The position numbers were made by a program, and so were the translations under genes. Shown here in pieces: positions 8,979 to 17,281 of a stretch of DNA of 53,824 nucleotides. Source of the DNA: Anabaena sp. UHCC 0204 (GTDB lineage Bacteria > Cyanobacteriota > Cyanobacteriia > Cyanobacteriales > Nostocaceae); NCBI RefSeq assembly GCF_009711975.1, contig NZ_VIKW01000028.1, positions 1 through 53,824 on the forward strand. The letters run 5' to 3'. Positions within the stretch are counted from its first letter, which is position 1, and each line of letters starts with the position of its first letter. A model generated the notes under the pieces. That model ran no database searches and was not told where the DNA came from. It was given only the letters and a program-made list of their open reading frames with translations.

Positions 8979-9242
8979 AGAATGTCTCCAAAATCATAAG
9001 AGTGTAGAGATTTAGATTTCGGAGGGAAGTCTGTATATACCAAAAGCGAAAACCTGCCAATACTAACAACAAACACCGTCACCGAATTAATTCCCATGCC
9101 CTGATTATGGCACAAGAAATTGTAATTGTGGGCATGAGTCCAAAAACGTTATAAAAAGTTATATTTGTTTAGCGATCGCTCTCACAAATGACATGAACAC
9201 AAATCTCGAAATCCTTGTCCCCTGCACCTCTAGCCCCTAAAT

Positions 9243-9785
9243 CTAAGCCTCAATGCGCTTTTCCAGATATTGACCAATCATCAATTGCTCACCTGCACGG
9301 GATATAATGCTCTGTCTGGTGCGATATTTACTACCAATAAATTTGATTTCTTCCTCAAATACTGAATTATTGTATTCAGTTCGCAAACACAGAGTTTGTG
9401 GATTCGGTAAATAATAATCAGCGGTAACTGGCTTAGAAGTGGCAAAACCGCGATCTCTATACAAAATATTACCCAAAGCCCCAAACAGAGTTAAACCTTG
9501 AGATTCTTGTCTAGGGTTAATCTTATTGGTACTTTGCCAAGACACACAAGCACCACAGGTCAAACTCTCCAAATCTATTAAATCATGGATTTGGGCTAGT
9601 GTTTGTAATTCCTCACACCCCTGTTCTAAAAATCGGATGGTGATTAAACTCTCCATTTCCTTTGTTTCGCCACGGGGTAGGGTATAGTAACGCCGTTCAG
9701 AATGCCATTGACCTACGGATTCTTGAAAGAACTCTGCAATCTGCTGTTCATCAGCGGTTTGAATCAGTTTGAGCGATGTTGTCAC
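9243..9785 (-). CDS. CpcS/CpeS-family phycobiliprotein lyase
   Basis: A 180-residue lipocalin-like lyase that attaches phycocyanobilin (or a related bilin) to a cysteine of phycobiliprotein subunits during phycobilisome assembly. Family hallmarks include the opening EFFQESVGQWHSERRYY, the TCGACVSW segment, the YRDRGFATSKPVTADYYL strand and the closing IKFIGSKYRTRQSII. It looks closer to the CpcU-type paralogues than to CpeS/CpcS-I, but I could not align it, so no symbol is given. The start is GTG at 9785, preceded by GAGGA at a suitable distance. It is a single gene with no phycobiliprotein genes next to it. Confidence 0.85.
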   Translation of the reverse strand: MTTSLKLIQTADEQQIAEFFQESVGQWHSERRYYTLPRGETKEMESLITIRFLEQGCEELQTLAQIHDLIDLESLTCGACVSWQSTNKINPRQESQGLTLFGALGNILYRDRGFATSKPVTADYYLPNPQTLCLRTEYNNSVFEEEIKFIGSKYRTRQSIISRAGEQLMIGQYLEKRIEA

Positions 9786-9964
9786 TGTTTACTGTCCTCA
9801 TGTATCTATAAATTGTTGCTTGATTGCCGCTATCTTTCCGTGTCATCTGTTACCAGGTCATGGTAAAAAATCTGGCTTTATCTGATATGGCGATAAAATG
9901 CAATTATTATTTACTATTCTTAATATACAAGTGAATCCAAGAAAAGATCAAGGGCGAAGTAAGC

Positions 9965-10037
9965 GTAAGGGCGAAGCATTCGGACGATCAATTATCGGTT
10001 TTTTCCCAAGTTTATTTTCCGAATGCTTCGCCCCTAC
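9965..10037 (-). mobile_element. 73-bp palindromic element, copy 1
   Basis: The ends are GTAAGGGCGAAGCATTCGG and CCGAATGCTTCGCCCCTAC, inverted copies of each other with one mismatch. The interior is the reverse complement of copy 2 at 13220, so the element is inserted in the opposite orientation. Both copies are 73 bases long. A further stretch, GGGAAAAAACCGATAAT, follows at 10039-10055 and also belongs to the family sequence; it runs up to the stop codon of the hybrid kinase gene. The small size and lack of coding fit a MITE-like or REP-like element. Confidence 0.75.
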
Positions 10038-10055
10038 ATGGGAAAAAACCGATAA

Positions 10056-13000
10056 TCAATTACCCGACATAGCTATTAGTTGGGCTACGGCTGTAGCTAA
10101 AGCTTGTGGTTGTACGGGTTTGGATAAGTGCATTTGAAAACCCGCAGCCAGAGCCTTGCGTTGGTTGAATTCACCAGCATAGGCAGTCAGAGCGATCGCT
10201 GGAATTTTGCTAACATCATCTATGATGCCACTTCTAATTTGTTGTAAGAGTTCATAGCCATTCATTTGGGGCATCCCAATATCGCTAATTAAAATATCTG
10301 GTTTTATATGTCTGAGCATTTCTAAAGCAGTTAATGAAGATGATGCGGTGAAAACTTCGGCGTTATACATTTTCAAAACGAAAGCAACCAAATGCAGCAA
10401 ATCAGCATCATCATCTACGACTAAAACCTTAATATTGCTTAAATCTGAAGATATATTTTGTTGATGGTTGTCGGAGGCAGTCTCAGAGGAAGTCGTCATC
10501 AGTGGTAGTCTAACGGTGAAAGTAGCGCCCTGTCCCAGTCCAGGACTATCAGCTTTAATAGTTCCACCATGCAGTTCTGCTAAATTGCGGACAATTGCCA
10601 ATCCCAACCCCAGTCCACCAAATTCTCTGGTAGTTGAACTGTCTTCTTGACGGAAGTAATCAAATATATGGGGTAAAAATGTTGGGTTGATACCTTTACC
10701 TGTATCACTGACAGTGATTTGAGCATCAGAGTCAATCCGTTCTAGCCTAATTTCTATGCGTCCACCCTGAGATGTAAATTTGACAGCGTTAGATAAGAGA
10801 TTCCAAACGATTTGTTGTAGACGAACTGGATCACCTGCAACTAAACCAATATTTGGTTCAATCATAGTTTGAATCTGAATTTCTTTGCTTTGGGCTGCTA
10901 AATTGAGTATTTCTTCAACTGCGGAAATTGTCGTAGCTAGATTAACTGTAGAAATATTTAAAATACCTTTACCCCGGAGAATCCGGGACATCTCTAGTAA
11001 ATCATCAATTAAATTAACCTGTAAATTGGCATTGCGCTCAATAATGCTGATAGCTTCAGCGGTTTTGGCTGGGTCTAACTTCCCTTTCCCCAATAAACTA
11101 GACCAACCCAGGATGGAGTTGAGAGGTGTTCGTAATTCGTGGGATAGAATCGCTAAAAATTCATCTTTGATGCGGTTAGCAGTTTCCGCGTGTTTCCGAG
11201 CAGCTTTTTCTTGTTCTAAGAGATGATTGCGCTCAATCAGTGCTGCTTGCTGTTTACTGATGTCATGGGAGCAGCCAATTAGACAAATAATCTTACCATG
11301 CTCGTCTCGCATCACTGAAAGCCGCAAGTTGACATAGATGATCTCTCCTGATTTTGATCGGCAGGGCATTACCTCTATCTCATGGCGACCTTTTGCTAAG
11401 AGGGGGGCGATTATATCTGTATAGAGTTGAATGGGATAGACTGGATCTGTATATACAATAGTGATATTTTGCCCAATCATTTCCGTAGCAGTATAGCCGT
11501 AATATTTCTCAGCGCCGAAATTCCAACTTTGAATGATGCCATTAATATCCATAGTAATGACAGCATCGTGAATTTCTTCGAGAATTTGGGCTTGGAATTT
11601 TAAAATAGATTCTGCTTGCTTGCGTTTAGTTTCATTCAGCTTGGCTTGAGTAATATCCCGTCCTTCTGGAATTAGCATCACTACTTCTCCAGCATCATTT
11701 TTCAGCGGTCGTAATGAGAAATCAAGGGTGAGGATTTGATGATCTGGTCCTAGCACATCTACTTCGTAGGAAATAAACTCACCTTGGGCAGCACGAGCGA
11801 TCGCTTGCTTTAACTGTTCCTGAGTTTCCTGGGAATTTTGCCAACAATAAATTTCCCACATGGGACGGTTTACCAAATCTGCGAACTCCAAGCCAGTAAA
11901 TTCTAAGGATGCTTGATTGAGTTCTAAAACATTCCCTTCTATGGAAAGTAGCCCTGTAAACTGAAATTTTTGATTGAAGATAGCCCGATATTTTCTCTCG
12001 CTGGCTGCTAGTTGGTGAGTGCGTTTCTGTACCTTTTGTTCTAGGGAGACATTCAAGTTTTGCAGATTTTGATAGAGTTCTGCTTGCTGAATGGCAACAG
12101 CAAGTTGTACTGAAAGTTGTTGCAGTAAATCGAGTTCATGGGTTTCCCATTGACGAGTGGTACTGCATTGATGAGCGATAAGCAATCCCCACAGGGTATG
12201 AGAAGAAGCATCAGCAGCGGATTGATCTGCCAATTCTTCAACCTGACAATCATCCTCTGTTTTTGTGTGCTGATACTTCAGCCGAATCGGCATCACCAAA
12301 TTAGCCTTAACCTGAAATTGCTCTAGCAAGTTGATATGACAGGGTGTGAATCCCGCATTGTAGATATCAGCAATTGCTCGAATTTTGCCCCGATGATAAG
12401 CGGTCTGATTTTCCCAAAAGCAACTTTCTTGAATTTGCTTACCTAGAAAAGGTGTCCATTCAGGCAGAACGGACTCAGCGACTATTTCGCCATTCATCTC
12501 CGGGCAGAACTTGTATATCACTACCCGATCAGCCTTGAGAAATTCCCGCACTCCTTGGACAGCTACGGGTAAAATATCTTCTAAATGAATGAATTGATGA
12601 ATGCGGAGAGCGATCGCTGCTAGTAATTTTTGTTGCTGCTCCTGCATCTGGATATTCTGGATCAAGCGGGTTTTCTCTAGCACCGCATGAATGGTACGAC
12701 ACAGCCCTTCAGGTGTTATTTTGTCTTTAACAATGTAATCTTGAACACCGAGCTTCATCGCTTGCACAGCAATCTTTTCGTCTCCTGTCCCTGTCAAAAT
12801 AATCACAGGAATCTGAAGATTACCAAATTGCAACTGCAACTGATGAAGAAATTCCAACCCATTCATATCTTGCAATTGATAGTCTAACAGGATCAAATCT
12901 GGCTGATTTGTCTCTAGTTTGGTTAATCCTTCTAATCCTGATTTAGCCTCAATAATCTGATATGTAGCCAGCTTATCTTTACTTAAAAATTGAGTATATA

Positions 13001-13058
13001 ATAACCTATCTACTAGGGAATCTTCTAAAAATAGGATTGAATAATTAGTTACTACCAT
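10056..13058 (-). CDS. Hybrid histidine kinase with candidate bilin-binding GAF
   Basis: A 1000-residue soluble signalling protein. Domains in order: receiver (about 5-125, phospho-Asp in LILLDYQLQD); GAF (about 150-345); PAS (about 365-480); PAS (about 495-615); HisKA with phospho-His640 in LSHELRTPL; HATPase (about 735-860, with DTGKGI and GGLGLGLAIV); and a second receiver (about 880-995, LISDIGMP). The GAF domain carries the phytochrome/cyanobacteriochrome pattern: Cys240-His241 in TPCHINLLEQFQVKA, and Cys213 in ESCF, close to the DXCF motif of two-cysteine cyanobacteriochromes. Bilin binding is therefore likely but inferred. No partner gene is adjacent; the output may be through its own receiver. 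Confidence 0.9.
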   Translation of the reverse strand: MVVTNYSILFLEDSLVDRLLYTQFLSKDKLATYQIIEAKSGLEGLTKLETNQPDLILLDYQLQDMNGLEFLHQLQLQFGNLQIPVIILTGTGDEKIAVQAMKLGVQDYIVKDKITPEGLCRTIHAVLEKTRLIQNIQMQEQQQKLLAAIALRIHQFIHLEDILPVAVQGVREFLKADRVVIYKFCPEMNGEIVAESVLPEWTPFLGKQIQESCFWENQTAYHRGKIRAIADIYNAGFTPCHINLLEQFQVKANLVMPIRLKYQHTKTEDDCQVEELADQSAADASSHTLWGLLIAHQCSTTRQWETHELDLLQQLSVQLAVAIQQAELYQNLQNLNVSLEQKVQKRTHQLAASERKYRAIFNQKFQFTGLLSIEGNVLELNQASLEFTGLEFADLVNRPMWEIYCWQNSQETQEQLKQAIARAAQGEFISYEVDVLGPDHQILTLDFSLRPLKNDAGEVVMLIPEGRDITQAKLNETKRKQAESILKFQAQILEEIHDAVITMDINGIIQSWNFGAEKYYGYTATEMIGQNITIVYTDPVYPIQLYTDIIAPLLAKGRHEIEVMPCRSKSGEIIYVNLRLSVMRDEHGKIICLIGCSHDISKQQAALIERNHLLEQEKAARKHAETANRIKDEFLAILSHELRTPLNSILGWSSLLGKGKLDPAKTAEAISIIERNANLQVNLIDDLLEMSRILRGKGILNISTVNLATTISAVEEILNLAAQSKEIQIQTMIEPNIGLVAGDPVRLQQIVWNLLSNAVKFTSQGGRIEIRLERIDSDAQITVSDTGKGINPTFLPHIFDYFRQEDSSTTREFGGLGLGLAIVRNLAELHGGTIKADSPGLGQGATFTVRLPLMTTSSETASDNHQQNISSDLSNIKVLVVDDDADLLHLVAFVLKMYNAEVFTASSSLTALEMLRHIKPDILISDIGMPQMNGYELLQQIRSGIIDDVSKIPAIALTAYAGEFNQRKALAAGFQMHLSKPVQPQALATAVAQLIAMSGN

Positions 13059-13219
13059 AGTTAATTTTAAAGATTTATTTATTGTTTCAGTGATGAAGCA
13101 AAAGCCGCATTTATAGCAATTACCATTGTGAGGTACAAGCGGTAAAAATTAACCGCAGATAAACGCAGATTTTTTGTACCTCATTAGATGAGGAAACGCT
13201 ATACAGCAGGAGTAAGGGC

Positions 13220-13292
13220 GTAAGGGCGAAGCATTCGGAAAATAAACTTGGGAAAAAACCGATAATTTGTCACCCGAATGCTTCGCCCCTAC
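13220..13292 (+). mobile_element. 73-bp palindromic element, copy 2
   Basis: It has the same 19-base inverted ends as copy 1 (9965) and the same length, with the interior in the opposite orientation. The 8 bases before it (13212-13219) repeat GTAAGGGC, a partial duplication of the left end. It lies 18 bases downstream of the stop of the prolyl oligopeptidase gene and could serve as its terminator-like hairpin. Confidence 0.75.
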
Positions 13293-13309
13293 AGGCTTTG
13301 TTTCAATTG

Positions 13310-15409
13310 TTAATTAACCCCCAATACTTTTACCACAAAACCCCACTTATCTGCTGCTTCTTCAATAATTTTAGCTGTTGGTTTACCTGCACCATGTCCG
13401 GCTTTTGTTTCAATTCTAATTAGTACAGGAGCATCACCACCATGATTTTCCTGTAAAGCCGCAGCAAATTTAAAACTGTGAGCAGGAACAACCCGATCAT
13501 CATGATCTGCGGTAGTAATTAAAGTCGCTGGATAGGCTGTTCCCGGTTGCAAATTATGTAAAGGTGAATAGGCAGACAAAATTGCAAATTCTTCTGCATT
13601 TTCCGCTGAACCATATTCAGGAACCCAAGCCCAGCCAATGGTAAATTTATGGAAACGTAACATATCCATCACACCCACTGCGGGTAAAGCTGCACCAAAT
13701 AAATCAGGGCGTTGTGTCATACAAGCTGCCACCAACAATCCTCCATTACTACCTCCAGCGATCGCTAATTTTGCAGGTTGAGTATAATTATTAGTAATTA
13801 ACCATTCCGCAGCAGCAATAAAATCATCGAAAACATTTTGCTTTTTCTCCTTCATTCCTCCTTGATGCCATTCTTCTCCATATTCACCACCACCACGCAA
13901 ATTAGGCACGGCATACACTCCCCCCATTTCTAGCCAGATTAACATACTTACTGAAAAATTTGGGGTTAAGGAAATATTAAAACCACCGTATCCATAAAGA
14001 TAAGTGGGATTATTCCCATCTAGTTTAATCCCTTTTTTATAAGTAATAAACATGGGTATTTTTGTGCCATCTTTACTTTCATAAAAAACCTGTTTTGTCT
14101 CATATTCATCAGGATTAAAATCTACTTGAGGTTGCCGGAAAATTTCACTTTTACCAGTTTGCATATCATAACGGTAAATAGTCCCCGGCTTGGTAAAACT
14201 AGTGAAACTATAAAAGGTTTCTGTATCATGACGTTTACCTCCAAACCCATTAGCTGAACCAATTCCTGGTAATTCTACTTCTCGCACAAAGTTACCCTTT
14301 AGGTCAAATATTTTAACTTGACTATGGGCATCTTGGAGATAATCAGCCACAAATTGATGATTGAGAATACCAACACTTTCTAATGTTTCTACAGCTTGAG
14401 GAATAATTTCTTGCCAATTTTCTGGTTGGGGATTTTTAATATCAATGGCAATAACTTTACCTGTTGGTGCATTTAAATCTGTCCGAAAATAGAAAACACT
14501 ATCGTCATTATCAATAAAGCTATAGTCTGCTTCAAATTCATTAATTAGTTCAATAACTTCAGCATCAGCATTTGTTATATCTTTGTAAAAAACCAAATTC
14601 TTAGAATCTGTTCCTAACCACACGGAAATAATCAGATATTTACCATCTTCTGTGACACTACCACCAAAACCCCATTCTTTTTGATCAGGACGATGGTAAA
14701 CTAAAATATCTTCAGATTGAGATGTACCAAGTTTGTGATAATAAAGCTTTTGGTAATAATTAACATCTGTTTTGGAAAATTGCTCCTCTTGAGGAGACGC
14801 AGTTAATTTAGTTCTTTCATTCGGTTCATCATAACGACTATAGAAAAAACCTTGATGATCATGAGTCCAAGAAGCACCAGAAAATTTAATCCATTGTAAA
14901 TGATCTTTTAAATCCTCGCTTGTGGTAATATCTCTAACTTTCCATTCTTGCCAATCAGAACCAGAACTAGATAAACCATAAGCTAAAAGTTGACCATTTT
15001 CACTGATAGAAATTCCGGAAAGAGCAACTGTACCATCTTCTGAAAGTTGATTAGGATCAAGTAAAACTCTCGGTTCTGAATCTAGAGTTGGGAGTGTGTA
15101 AAGGACACTTTGGTTTTGGAGTCCATCATTTTTGAAATAAAAATAATTTTCACCTTCTTTAAAAGGAGTCCCATATTTTTCATAATCCCAAAGTTTGGTC
15201 AGTCGCTGTTTAATTTTTTCCCTAGCAGGAATTGCGTTTAAATAGCTAAAAGTCACTTGATTTTGCGCTTCAATCCAAGCTTGAGTTTCTTCTGTATCCG
15301 GGTCTTCTAAAGCCCGGTAAGGGTCGGCAATCTTAGTTCCGTGATAATTATCTATTTGATTACTTTTGCTAATGGTGGGATAGGTAAGGGCTTTTTTAAT
15401 GTCAGACAT
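13310..15409 (-). CDS. Prolyl oligopeptidase (S9A family)
   Basis: A 699-residue serine peptidase expected to cleave after proline in short peptides. The N-terminal part (about 80-400) is a beta-propeller with repeats such as SGASWTHDHQGFFYSRYDE. The C-terminal alpha/beta-hydrolase domain carries the triad: Ser554 in GGSNGG, Asp638 in DHDDRVVP and His672 in KAGHGAG. No signal peptide is seen, so it is probably cytosolic. The length is normal and all catalytic residues are present. It is not in an evident operon. Confidence 0.95.
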   Translation of the reverse strand: MSDIKKALTYPTISKSNQIDNYHGTKIADPYRALEDPDTEETQAWIEAQNQVTFSYLNAIPAREKIKQRLTKLWDYEKYGTPFKEGENYFYFKNDGLQNQSVLYTLPTLDSEPRVLLDPNQLSEDGTVALSGISISENGQLLAYGLSSSGSDWQEWKVRDITTSEDLKDHLQWIKFSGASWTHDHQGFFYSRYDEPNERTKLTASPQEEQFSKTDVNYYQKLYYHKLGTSQSEDILVYHRPDQKEWGFGGSVTEDGKYLIISVWLGTDSKNLVFYKDITNADAEVIELINEFEADYSFIDNDDSVFYFRTDLNAPTGKVIAIDIKNPQPENWQEIIPQAVETLESVGILNHQFVADYLQDAHSQVKIFDLKGNFVREVELPGIGSANGFGGKRHDTETFYSFTSFTKPGTIYRYDMQTGKSEIFRQPQVDFNPDEYETKQVFYESKDGTKIPMFITYKKGIKLDGNNPTYLYGYGGFNISLTPNFSVSMLIWLEMGGVYAVPNLRGGGEYGEEWHQGGMKEKKQNVFDDFIAAAEWLITNNYTQPAKLAIAGGSNGGLLVAACMTQRPDLFGAALPAVGVMDMLRFHKFTIGWAWVPEYGSAENAEEFAILSAYSPLHNLQPGTAYPATLITTADHDDRVVPAHSFKFAAALQENHGGDAPVLIRIETKAGHGAGKPTAKIIEEAADKWGFVVKVLGVN

Positions 15410-15553
15410 AACTTAAAGATAAATAAGATTGTTATATCTATACTAATATCTGATTGCTGCTTGTTGCATGGTATAGGAAGTTAAATTGGGAAAAATTATT
15501 TGCTACACTGATATACGGTATCAAACTGAATTCAATTAAAAAATTAAAAAAAT

Positions 15554-17068
15554 ATGAACTTACGTTTAACTGTGGCAATTATTTTGCTCACATTAGGTTC
15601 TCCCTATTGTGTTTTTTATCTTTCCGAACAGGTAATTGCTCAAGCACCAACACCAACATCTGAAGAAAAAATCATTGAAGCCGTTTATTTGAATAATCAA
15701 GGTGAAGCTTTAATCTATAAAGATATAATTGGTTTAGATGATTTGCAAGCAGGGCTAAAATTATTTCAAGAATCCTTAGCCATTTTCCAAAAATACGGTG
15801 CTAAGGGGGGTGAAGGTAATAGTCTTGTGAATATTGGTTATGTGTATCTTCGCAAAGGAGAATATTTAAAAGCGATAGAATAATTGCAATCAGCTTTAGC
15901 TATTCAGAAGGCGACAAAAAACCGTCAAAATGAATGGATACCTCTTGTTTATCTGGGTGAAGTTTATGTAAGTTTGGGTAACTATCCCCAGGCTTTAGAG
16001 TTTTATCAACCAGCTTTAAATATTATTAGGGAACTCAAAGCCACTAACCCCAAAAATGCTAATGATTTTGTTACAGAGGAAAAAAATATCCTCACAGAAA
16101 TTGGTGCTGTTTATTTTCGATTAGGACAATATCAAAAATCTCTTGATTACTATCAACAAAATCTAGCAATTGAAAAAGCAGCTAATAATAGAATTAGTGC
16201 CGCTCAAACTCTCAATAATATGGGTGTAATTTATGTAAATTTGGGTAACTATGCTCAGGCTCTTGCTACTTATGAAGAGGCATTAACTACTGTTCAAGAT
16301 TACTGCTATAAAGAAAAATTAACTTGTTTTTATGGTACAGAAGCCGCAATTTTAAATAATTTGTCAACTACTTATTTTAGTTTAGGTCAATATCCCAAAT
16401 CTTTAGAACTGGCGGAAAAATCTGCAACTATTTACCAAAAATTCCGTACTGGTGAATATCAGGGAACAACTACAAAAGAGATCAAATTACTTTACAATGC
16501 GCTCGGTGAAAATTCCCAAGCCTTACAACAAATTCCTACTCGTGCTAATGTTGGTGATGCTTTTGGTAAAGACTCTTTTCAGTTCCAAGGTGAAGCCCTA
16601 AATCTCAATAATATCGGGCAAATTTACTTTAGTTTGGGAAAATATGACCAAGCATTAAGTTTATATCAACAAGCTTTAAATATCTACAAAGAAAATAAAT
16701 ATAAACTAGGAATAGGTGTCACGCTGAACAATATTGCCCGGATTAATCATAATTTCAGTAAATATGAGCAAGCCATAGTTTTAAATCAACAAGCTTTAGT
16801 TAATTATCAAGAAGTAGGCGATCGCACTGGAGAAGGTATAACTATTAGTAGTATAGGACGAACTTACCATAAACAAAGTCAATATGACAAGGCTTTGGGG
16901 TTTTATCAGCAAGCTTTAATGAATGGGTTTTATACGGAATTAAAAGCAGGAAATACGACAAAATCTGAGGCTTTACAAAAAGCACAAATTGCCCTAATAA
17001 GAAGTAATGATGGATTTAGCCATCCCTATTATTGGGCTGCTTTTGTTTTGATTGGGAATGGATTATGA
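15554..17068 (+). pseudogene. Disrupted TPR/CHAT protein gene
   Basis: The gene opens with a signal peptide (MNLRLTVAIILLTLGSPYCV) and TPR units, then meets TAA at 15881-15883 in the middle of a TPR helix (YLKAIE stop LQSALAIQKA). The same frame then stays open to 17068 with at least six more TPR units. A CAA-to-TAA change would explain this, since Gln fits the repeat. The last 55 residues (GFYTELKAGNTTKSEALQKA, then HPYYWAAFVLIGN) match the extreme C-terminus of CHAT (caspase-like) domains, but the roughly 250 residues that should lie between the TPRs and this tail, including the catalytic His and Cys, are missing. The gene thus carries two lesions. Secreted TPR-CHAT proteins are a large cyanobacterial family of unclear function. 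Confidence 0.85.
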
Positions 17069-17086
17069 GTAAAAATTGACAATTAT

Positions 17087-17226
17087 GTAAGGGCGAAGCA
17101 TTCGGAAAATAAACTTGGGAAAAAACCGATAATTTATCGCCCGAATGCTGATGCTTCCAGCACGCTCCGCGAACGCCCCTACATGGAAAAAACCGATAAT
17201 TTATCGTCCGAATGCTTCTCCCCTAC
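17087..17226 (+). mobile_element. Palindromic element copy 3, compound
   Basis: This has the same left end as copies 1 and 2 and the same interior, but the right end is interrupted after CCCGAATGC. An unrelated stretch follows (about 17148-17176, including CACGCTCCGCGAACGC), then a second partial unit with GGAAAAAACCGATAATTTATC and a closing CCGAATGCTTCTCCCCTAC. It looks like a copy into which another repeat inserted or recombined. It lies 19 bases after the TPR/CHAT pseudogene. Confidence 0.7.
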
Positions 17227-17239
17227 AACTCTTTCTTTT

Positions 17240-17270
17240 ACCTGTCACCTGTCACCTGTCACCTGTCACC
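17240..17270 (+). repeat. ACCTGTC heptamer tandem repeat
   Basis: Four full units of ACCTGTC plus ACC lie in direct tandem just downstream of the hmpE stop codon. The repeat is pure. There are no spacers, so it is not a CRISPR array; slipped-strand expansion is the simple explanation. Confidence 0.85.
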
Positions 17271-17281
17271 TTCTTCTAGCT

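Noticed and set aside
10468-11226. Open frames on the plus strand opposite the hybrid kinase
   Set aside because: They lie wholly antisense to a long gene with clear domains, and their translations show no domain or leader.
17240-17270. Possible short CRISPR-like array
   Set aside because: The units are contiguous heptamers without spacers, and no cas gene is nearby.
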